Source: Craspedostauros australis
Taxonomy: Eukaryota > Bacillariophyta > Bacillariophyceae > Mastogloiales > Achnanthaceae
Length of the DNA: 64,000 bases
NCBI GenBank assembly: GCA_026770025.1
Contig: JAMXDE010000066.1
Coordinates: 1-64,000, forward strand
Direction of reading: 5' to 3'
The notes under the pieces were generated by a model. That model searched no databases. It saw only the letters and a list, made by a program, of their open reading frames with translations, and was not told the origin of the DNA. The position numbers were made by a program, and so were the translations under genes. Of this stretch, positions 56,701-64,000 are shown piece after piece (within the stretch, counting starts at the first letter, position 1; every line of letters starts with the position of its first letter).

Positions 56701-59441
56701 AAAATATCAGATGTGACAATGCTGGCGAAAATTACAGCGCGGAGAAACTACTGTTGAAGGCAGGGTTCGCCCCAACATTCGAATACACCGCGGCATCAAC
56801 GCCACAGCAGAATGGAAGAGTGGAACGGAAATTTGCGGTACTGTATGGTAAGGTCAGGTCAATGTTGAACCAGGCACACCTACCAAGACAGCTACGCGGC
56901 AAGCTATGGGCAGAGGCAGCAAGGAATGCAACGCAGATTGAGAACATCATCGAGACTAAATCAAGGGAACCTGCGTGCCTGCTGCTCAATGGGCAAATCC
57001 CAACCTACGCGCAAGGACTGCGTGTGTTTGGGGAGATCGGAATGGTTTTCATCGGCAGTCGCACTATCAAGGCGAAACTGGATGACAGATCCAAACCAGC
57101 CATGTTCGTTGGATACGGACAGTCTCATGCGAGTGGTGTGTACCGCATGATGAATCTGGCAACTACGAGGGTCCTGATCACCAGAGACGTGACATGGATG
57201 AACCAGTCGTATGGGCAATTCAAGGGTATTGAGAATGCCAACAGGACACAGTGGGTAGACCTGGAAGACGACGACTTCGATGCCGGAGCAGCACTCCGTA
57301 ATACGAAGGTGACTTGGGAGCGTGATACGGGTATCGCGAGGAAAGCGAAGGCCGCATCAGCTGATAAGAGTAGAGAGTCCGGGATAGACCACGATGATAC
57401 TGAAGATCATACTCGAGAGCAAGATGAATTGCTACCTGCCCAAGGGGACGAACCATCGGACGAGGAATACGACGATGAATCCGGAAGGGACGAAGAATGA
57501 GTGACTCGGAGGCAAGTGGCCAAAGGCAAACACCTCGAGTACTCTCCCATTAGACCAGTGGCAAGGATGTCACGGATGCTACGCGATTTGGCACCGCACA
57601 ACAACCCGCCAGGATATGAATCCGACTCAGAGTCAGGCAGTGGGAACGACGAACCAACTGAGGTAGTTGAGACGACCCCTGCAACCGCTGAAGAACGGGA
57701 CTTCCATTCGAACATATCCATGTTCAATCGAGATGTGGCCAGTATGATGATTGACACCACACAAGGAAGGATGAGACTGGACGACTTCATTACGGCAAGT
57801 CAACGAGTCGAGAGAGAGAAATGGGATGAGATGTCCGAACATGCATACACGACTATGATGCTGGACCCCACGACATTCGAAGAATGCTGGGATCATGCAG
57901 ATCCAGCAAAGCGAAGGAAATGGCGGGAGGCCATCAATAAAGAGTTCTACGACATGACGAGACGAGGAGTCTGGCAGAAGATCAAGAAGAACGAGATGCC
58001 GAGGGATCGGCGATGTGTGAAGACGAAGTGGGTCTTCAAGGAAAAGAGGAACGGCGTCTTTCGAGCCAGGTTGGTTGCTTGTGGATACTCGCAGATTGCT
58101 GGAGTGGATTTCTCCGCTCACCATGCGCCCGTGATCCATGATGCAACATACCGTGTGATGCTTACTATGAAGATGCTGTTGAAGACCGACAGCATTATCA
58201 TCGACTTTGAGACTGCTTTCCTACATGGAGAACTCGAGGAGGAGATCTACATGCAGTGTCCCAAAGGAATGGAACACGAACCGGATGAATGCCTGCTGCT
58301 GAAAAAGACCATCTACGGTCTGGTGCAGAGCGCGAGGCAGTGGAACAAAAAGCTTGTGGACATCCTGATCAAGCTTGGCTTCCGGCAGAGCAAGGTGGAC
58401 CCATGCCTGCTAATTCGGAATCGGGAAGGGAACCTCGTCCTCATCGGGACGTACGTCGATGATTGCCTGTGCATCGGAAGCACGCGCGATCTGAAGCAAT
58501 TGGTGAAGGACATCAAGCGCGAACGATTCGGAATCAAGATCGAGAATGGTCTCGAAGATTACTTGAGCTGCCGCATCGAATTCAACAAGAACGAAACCAA
58601 CTGCTGGGTGAACCAGCCACACATCATCAAGAATATCACGGACACATTCAAGAGCGACGTGATGAAGCTTCAGAGATATGGAACCCCAGGGACACCAGGT
58701 CAAGGGATCCAGAGAAACAGTGAAGCACCCAAGGTCGATAAGGATCGACACAGCAGATACCGCAGCGGAGTGGGTATGCTGCTATACCTGGTGAAGCATT
58801 CGAGACCAGACATCGCGAATGCAGTCCGAGAGCTTACGAAGGTGTTGGATGGACCAACGGCCGCAGCATACAAGGAGATGCTGAGAGTAATGAAGTTCGT
58901 GTCGGACACGAGAGATTACGGATTGAGGATGGAACCCAATCCACTGAAGAACAACGAATGGAAGATTGTGGTGTACACCGACAGTGAATTTGCCGGGGAC
59001 AAGGACAACCGCATCAGCGTTGGAGGACATTTGGTCCTATTGCAAGGGGTGCCTATCATCTGGAGATCGAAGGCACAACGCAGCGTGACATTGAGCTCGA
59101 CCGAGGCCGAGTATGTCGCATTATCAGAAGCTGGAAAGGAGATCCGCTTTCTGACACAACTGATGGAGGACATCGGGTTAAAGATGCAGAGGCCTGCAGA
59201 CGTGATGGTCGATAACGTGGGAGCGATCTTCATCGCAACCAATCCATCGACATCAGCGAGGACGAGACACATTGACGTGCGCAACCACTTCATAAGAGAA
59301 TTGATTGCGAACAAGGAGGCAAGGGCTCGTTTCGTGAAGTCAGAAGATAACATCTCTGACGGGTTCACAAAGAATACAAAGAAGGAGATCTACGATCGGC
59401 ACAAGGGGAGTATCATTCAGCCCAGATCGGCATTGGACTGA
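53769..59441 (+). CDS. gag-pol coding region of copia element D (fossil)
   Basis: About 1,890 codons from ATG 53769 (MSTINAKTDRLPVVYFDGKK), chosen over an upstream in-frame ATG because the homologous gag of related elements starts with this style and the upstream part is leader. Gag has two CCHC knuckles (CRNCGAYGHKKADC, CNYCGKAGHKILQC) near residues 275-350; an acidic linker; protease DTGASCH near 715; integrase HKMLGH...CEDC and STPQQNGRVERKF; a second acidic linker; reverse transcriptase with TKWVFKEKRNGVFRARLVACG and TYVDDCLCIG; RNase H with LSSTEAEYVALSEAGKEI. Has about one break, otherwise looks well preserved. Confidence 0.9.
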
Positions 59442-59479
59442 ACATGGTGGATGATATGGTCGGAACGGCAATGGAAGGG

Positions 59480-60272
59480 TGTCAGGAATCGGGTGTCATG
59501 AAACACGTGATTGCCGCACCTCCCAAGAGTGAGAAGACAAATGCCATGAAACACTATATTACCGCACCTCCCACTGTGACATTGTGAACACCAAAATGTG
59601 AGGTACATGACAGGGCGAATGGTATCCTGAGAAGGATGGTGAATGACAAGTGTGGATCGGATGATGATGACTGTGAAGGGTAATGCGATCATCCAATACA
59701 CAGTTGCATGTCACACGGGGCTGCAATGATGCACTCGTGACCACCATCAGGTACAAGCGAATACAGCCCTCATGTAATGACGAACAAAGAACCGAGGAGT
59801 CGGAATATCCCATTACCACGAAGTACAAAAAGGACCGTGAGAGAACCCTCCGGTGATAATGGATGAAGCTGGTGACGAACCAGCGAAATGCAAGTGGTAA
59901 GGGATGTCTGCCTCAACACGAGACATCGTGTGAGAAATCGTGAGAACAACGGTTCAACCGTGAGAACAGTTGTGTCTCTTGTGTTTTGTGAAAAACACGA
60001 AGATGACGATCCGACCGAGTGAATCGAATCGGTGATGCCTGTGAATCAACCATGTCTACGATGATGAATCTATCAGAGGAAAGACAGGGTGAATTCACGA
60101 GATGGGCAACCTTGCAAGATGAATGCATGGGAGATGAGCAGATGCAACCATGAGGATTGCAGCAGGAGATCGATCATCAAGATGAAAGAGCAATGAAGAG
60201 CTCACAGTTCGAAAGAGTAGATTCTAATATCGATTAGTCTTCTACTACTAACACCACCCCGGATTTCCAACA
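59480..60272 (+). repeat. 3' LTR of element D (793 bp)
   Basis: Begins tgtcaggaatcgggtgtcatg and ends ggatttccaaca. Matches the left LTR with about four substitutions. Confidence 0.93.
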
Positions 60273-60330
60273 GGTGATGAGGAGCGATCGCAACCGTATC
60301 GCATCAATCGGTGACATCAGAAAGGAAGAT
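60273..60330 (+). pseudogene. duplicate of SRR1-like first exon, right part
   Basis: Continues the exon cut at 52278: (G)SDRNRIASIGDIRKEDI, compared with SDCNCITSIGDIRKEDI in the copy at 35116-35170. The match stops at about 60330 where the hairpin region begins. Host-derived, disrupted by element D. Confidence 0.6.
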
Positions 60331-60361
60331 ATCCGTAAGGAATTTTTTGTGTGGGCGTTTT

Positions 60362-60515
60362 CGTAAGTGGGCTGGTGAGTCCACTTACGACCCCCTTGCA
60401 TTTTTGGGCTTCGTAAGTGGACTCCTCAATCCAGTTACCGTAAGTGGACTGAGGAGTCCACTTACGACCACAAAAAAAGTAGTCGAATTTCGCTCATCTG
60501 AGAAAAGACTACTTT
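60362..60515. repeat. cluster of hairpin-forming inverted repeats
   Basis: Three copies of a CGTAAGTGG...CCACTTACG hairpin: 60362-60389 (loop GGTG), 60412-60440 (imperfect) and 60439-60466 (perfect 12-bp arms CGTAAGTGGACT and AGTCCACTTACG, loop GAGG). A further inverted pair, AAAGTAGTC at 60476-60484 and GACTACTTT at 60507-60515, follows. GTAAGT inside each arm is also a consensus 5' splice-site string. Confidence 0.8.
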
Positions 60516-61520
60516 GACCACTCCACCTCCTCCAAATTCCCTGTTTCTCTCGGTTGTGTTCTGGTTGTGACGCTGGCTTCGTATTTTGTCGCATTGATTT
60601 ACGTGTTGTCAACCGCATCCTTGGACTTCAATAGACTTGTAGACGGTAACACAACAACTTTGTGTGTAATCACAAGATTTTTATTGTAATTTTCGTCCCC
60701 TTCAGTACCATCAACGTCTTTCATCATCAAATGCTCCTCTAATATAACACTGTTTAGGTTCCCACCAGCTTCAAGAAGCTTGTTTCATCGTGAGTACTTT
60801 GCCTGACTATCAACATCTAGATCGAAATTAGGTACCCATCTCCCATGACTGAAACGTGATTCACTATTTTTTGATTCGACTCGATTTGAGAGTATAGTCG
60901 AGTGAGTCTTGATACACGATTGATATTCGGTCACTACGGTCATCGAACATGACGTAGGCACTGACATCATCGTATGACGTCAGAGGATCGGTCATTGTGA
61001 TCCTCGGAATCGAGATTATGTTTTAGTCATGGTACACTGACCTGTCTAGCCATGCCGAGTGCATCATCGAGCACGTGGCAACAATACTTAGGATCCAGAA
61101 CAACATCGTCAGAGGTGATGCATGCACCTTGTCGACGTAGACGGATCAATCCATATGTGATCAAACAGAGATCAAGATTAGGCAAGACCAGGAGAGATGA
61201 AGAAAGACCCAAAGGCGAGAATAACACGGAGTATCGTGTAGATCAACATGCCATCTTGGGCAATGTCTTAGAAAAGACTGCGAGAGAAACCACGAGGTAA
61301 TCGAGCAGCACGTTAGCAACCGTGCATTAGGCACCATCATTAGAAATAGGAGATCATCATCTCATAATCCAAACTCAATCATCAATTGACACACTAACTT
61401 AGCAACAACCAAATACACCAAACATCTCCAACTTCACCTATTGGATTGATCACCCAGGCGGCGTTGTAAGTGCAGTGTTTGGTGCTCCCCTCTTGTCCTG
61501 TGTGTAATTGCTGATTATCA
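60516..61520 (+). other. spacer and probable 5' LTR of element G (left edge unresolved)
   Basis: The end of the LTR is taken as 61520 (attgctgattatca) because the primer site follows. The stretch 61400-61460 (cctattggattgatcacccaggcggcg) matches the 620-bp solo LTR at 52474-53093, so an LTR of about that length would begin near 60900. I could not find a clear TATTAG-type start. No other gene seen; an 82-codon plus frame at 61052 has no domain. Confidence 0.4.
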
Positions 61521-61535
61521 GATTAACAGTCGCAA
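61521..61535 (+). other. primer-binding site of element G
   Basis: GATTAACAGTCGCAA, identical to the sites of B and C. Fits a tRNA-Asn half. Confidence 0.65.
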
Positions 61536-63122
61536 GTCTCTATCGTGAGAGTGAAAGCAACCTGAAGTGCTGCGCATGCCCTGGTGACATCACGCTGTCC
61601 CCTTCCTTTGATTCCGGCCCAAGAAAGGCCCAACGCGTTCGTGACGACGAACCCAATTGCTCGTGTGTGCAGATTGCTACGTGCCGCCACACCCGCTTTG
61701 CCCTGCTAAAGTGCAGAAAGGCTCACCCGCTGTTGCGAATATCGCAGGCGGAGTAATTCATTCCAACAACCAAGTTCCGCATCACTGCGTTACTTACGAT
61801 AGCTGGTCAGCTAAAAGACAAAGGTGTAAAAGCCCGTGAAGCAAGTCACACGTAAACACTTGGCCTGGTCAGCATCGACAAAGGTGAAAGCCCGTGAAGC
61901 AAGACACACGTAAAAACTTGGAGCGCAAAGGCCCTCTGAAACCTATCGGCAATCTCACCGTGAGTTGTCGCGACCAGGTCAGTCGTTAACACTAAGTCTA
62001 AGCCGTACTTGAGATCGGTTAACGTCCAAAAGGGACGCAGAGATAACTGCTAACCAGACTAGCGTCTGCCCTTGACTGGGGAAGAAACGTGATCGGTAGG
62101 AATACCGCGGATGCAACCCGTAAAGCTAGCATTGTGCTGATAGCAATATTACCAAGTGAGTCTAACGACACCGGAAGGCAGGTATACGCTGGACGAAAAC
62201 GCGAGTGGTGGAACCAGGTGAATCAAAGCAGTTGCTGGCACCTGGGGGGCACCGCGCTCATTAGCGTGCAAAATCCTGTTAGTATCAGGTACATCGGGCA
62301 AGCTGCTGCCAGATCTAAAAGACGTATAGCAAGCTGGTTCGTGGCACTCAAAGGAGGCACGGATTGGATCGAAGGTCCAACTGGGTGAAACCAAAGGTGC
62401 ACCACATCCTGGTGGAGCACAGCTGAACAAGCGCAAGAACACGGCGTTCGGGGAGACGAAATCCGAACGGGCAGGGCCATCCAACGCGCAATCCATCCGC
62501 GACGTTTCATCGTTTCAAGACCAACAAAACAAACAATCGCTTCATCAACAACAGCCATTTGCGCTCAGTCCACCTTCTGATTGGCTGTGAATTCCTTCGG
62601 TTCGCACAATCACTGGCGCGTCACATCGGTTCACAACTCCTTCGCTATCTCAGTCATTCATCCGACTTCGGGTCGCGCGCCAACACATCGCCCAAACGGG
62701 AAATTCACACGGTCCTGGTTGACATTTTCCATCGGTCATCCTTCGCCTCGGATTAAGTACGGTCATCTTCGCGTTCATCAATCGGGAAATTCACACGGTC
62801 CCGTCTGGCCTTCCATCCGTCAGTCAGTCACAATTCGAGACATCGCGCACGGATTAACCGCAGTCCACTCGTGACATCATACCACAGCTGACGCCTTCGC
62901 CATCACTGGCGCTTTGCATCCGGCACCACTTCCATTCCCGACGAATTCCGACAAGCGCAGAAATCCACCGTCACATCCCAGCGAACGCTTCGACATCACA
63001 GCGGACGACACAGTCATTTCCAAGTGCGACCACTTTCCTGGGAGCTGCGGGAAAATACTCGTCCGATAAAATAGCAACAAATCCGGACCAACAACCACCT
63101 CCTCGCAACACTCAGCTACACG
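61536..63122 (+). other. long non-coding leader of element G
   Basis: About 1.6 kb without a coding frame between primer site and gag. It holds a tandem pair of about 50 bp (gacaaaggtg(t)aaaagcccgtgaagcaag at 61818 and 61874) and the repeat cgggaaattcacacggtcc at 62698 and 62783. In B and C the leader is only 45 and about 240 bases. It may be a leader, or foreign sequence; no RNA family recognised. Confidence 0.5.
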
Positions 63123-64000
63123 ATGTCCAGCCCAATCCCAATCAACGACACCATCCTGGCGCACGTCCTCAGCGTTCTCGGATATGACGACTCATCCAAT
63201 GAATGGCTTATCTTGCACAACGAAGAGATCCAAACCATCATGGATTTCGCTTCGCTCCATCGCGAAGACATGCTCGATATGGACGTCACCATCCAGGTGC
63301 CTGATCCAGGATCCGACTACGTAGCCCAACTGTCTAAGGTAGCAATCCGGAAATTCATAAATGCCATTGGCTGGTTCAGTGTTCAACCTAATCCCACCGT
63401 AGAGACATGGCGGGAACTCAACCAAGCTTCGTACATGGAGTATGTCGCCCGGACGTTCACACCATCGCCCGCATCCTCAACCGCCATGCCCGATGGAACC
63501 ACCAGCGCATTCCCCTTCGAACCAACGAAGACCGAACCAACGGAGAAGACCGGACGCGACCTCGCCGCAGATTTCAACCGTAGCATCAAGCGTAACATTA
63601 GCGACTATCCCAAGTTGTCTGATGACAAGTACTTCGCTACGTTCCATCGTCGTCTGCGTGCCACCGCTGCTGCTCATGGCATCTCCAATGTTCTCGATAC
63701 TGACTACGTCCCGTCCGATGAACAAGCCGAGCTCTTCAAAGTGCAGTCCACCTTCCTGTTCAACGTGTTTGTATCCAATCTGCAGACCACGAAGAGTAGG
63801 AAGTGTGTCACTCCATACGAATCGATCTGTGATGGACAAGCCGTCTACTGCAGGCTGGTCCGCGAGTACACCACCGGTGCCACCGCCGTCAACACCATCC
63901 GACGCATCCGAGACGAGATCATCAAGTTCAAGCTGGATAAACAGTGGCGCAAGACTCGTGAACAGTTTCTGGACCTGTGGCAACACAAGGTTCACGAACT
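63123..64000 (+). CDS. gag of copia element G, N-terminal part, runs off the window (fossil)
   Basis: An open frame of 292 codons from ATG 63123 (MSSPIPINDTILAHVLSVLG) to the end of the window with no stop. It aligns with the gag of element C: both open with a short helix (ILxHVLxxxGxxDDS), then share IKRN(I/L)SDYP, RRLRATAAAHG, (L)xTTKSR and EYxTG(A/V). In element C these lie at residues about 170-270, here at 155-255. A new, more distant family in the B/C/G lineage. Pol is expected beyond 64000. Start chosen because it is the first ATG after the leader and the similarity to C begins within 10 residues. Confidence 0.8.
   Translation, partial: MSSPIPINDTILAHVLSVLGYDDSSNEWLILHNEEIQTIMDFASLHREDMLDMDVTIQVPDPGSDYVAQLSKVAIRKFINAIGWFSVQPNPTVETWRELNQASYMEYVARTFTPSPASSTAMPDGTTSAFPFEPTKTEPTEKTGRDLAADFNRSIKRNISDYPKLSDDKYFATFHRRLRATAAAHGISNVLDTDYVPSDEQAELFKVQSTFLFNVFVSNLQTTKSRKCVTPYESICDGQAVYCRLVREYTTGATAVNTIRRIRDEIIKFKLDKQWRKTREQFLDLWQHKVHE

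Larger units (their letters stand above)
52279..60272 (+). mobile_element. Ty1/copia element D, nearly whole, GGTGAT target duplication
   Basis: Left LTR 52279-53696 (794 bp plus a 620-bp solo LTR inside), right LTR 59480-60272 (793 bp). Excluding the inner insertion, the two LTRs differ at about 4 positions, roughly 0.5 percent, so the element is young. GGTGAT (5-6 bp) flanks both sides. Internal: palindromic primer-site region, leader, gag-pol 53769-59441. It landed in an SRR1-like exon duplicate. Coding region has about one break. Pol is related to family A (same YVDDC and two-knuckle gag). Confidence 0.93.

Noticed and set aside
61780-62150. Possible rRNA or structured RNA fragment in the G leader
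   Set aside because: The tandem pair and G+C pattern looked RNA-like, but no rRNA, snRNA or tRNA landmark could be matched.

Overview
The window is nuclear DNA of a eukaryote, most likely a protist or alga. A diatom or related stramenopile would fit, because the sequence is crowded with Ty1/copia elements of several lineages and carries an SRR1-like gene and an ankyrin-BTB gene. This assignment is indirect: there is no rRNA, organelle gene or other marker. I see no bacterial operons, tRNA genes, rRNA genes or CRISPR arrays. Most of the 64 kb is transposable elements nested in one another. A small host island lies at about 34.3-38.4 kb.

Layout. 1-2.2 kb: spacer with an old 5'-truncated LINE (641-1196). 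2.2-6.6 kb: about 24 monomers of a 181-bp satellite with higher-order blocks. 7.2-14.5 kb: copia element A1 (minus). 14.5-25.2 kb: a second copia lineage, B (minus). Its protease region is split by a 4.7-kb DNA element (16779-21487) with terminal inverted repeats. That element is a foldback of about 185-bp repeats and itself holds a solo LTR and a LINE with a 15-bp target duplication. 25.2-33.4 kb: fragments of family A (A2, A3), into which the nearly whole copia element C (26230-32957) inserted. 33.4-34.0 kb: a MITE-like element.

Host island: a small hypothetical gene (34334-34798, minus), a decayed SRR1-like gene (35068-36133, plus) and an apparently intact ankyrin-repeat/BTB gene (36264-37859, minus). 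38.4-44.5 kb: copia element F (plus), which looks whole, with 131-bp LTRs identical to each other. 45.1-50.6 kb: A4 (minus), abutting a D-type LTR. 52.3-60.3 kb: copia element D (plus), inserted in a duplicate of the SRR1-like first exon; its left LTR carries a solo LTR. 60.4-60.5 kb: a hairpin cluster. 61.5-64 kb: the 5' part of element G (plus), which runs off the window.

Nested order, read from insertion junctions: family A copies are among the older layers; B, C and the solo LTRs landed later; F, C and D are the youngest by LTR identity. Two primer-site classes stand out. B, C and G share a 15-nt site that fits half of a tRNA-Asn. A3 and D have a 12-bp perfect palindrome (10-bp in A1) directly beside the LTR. 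F has a copia-like initiator-Met half-tRNA site.
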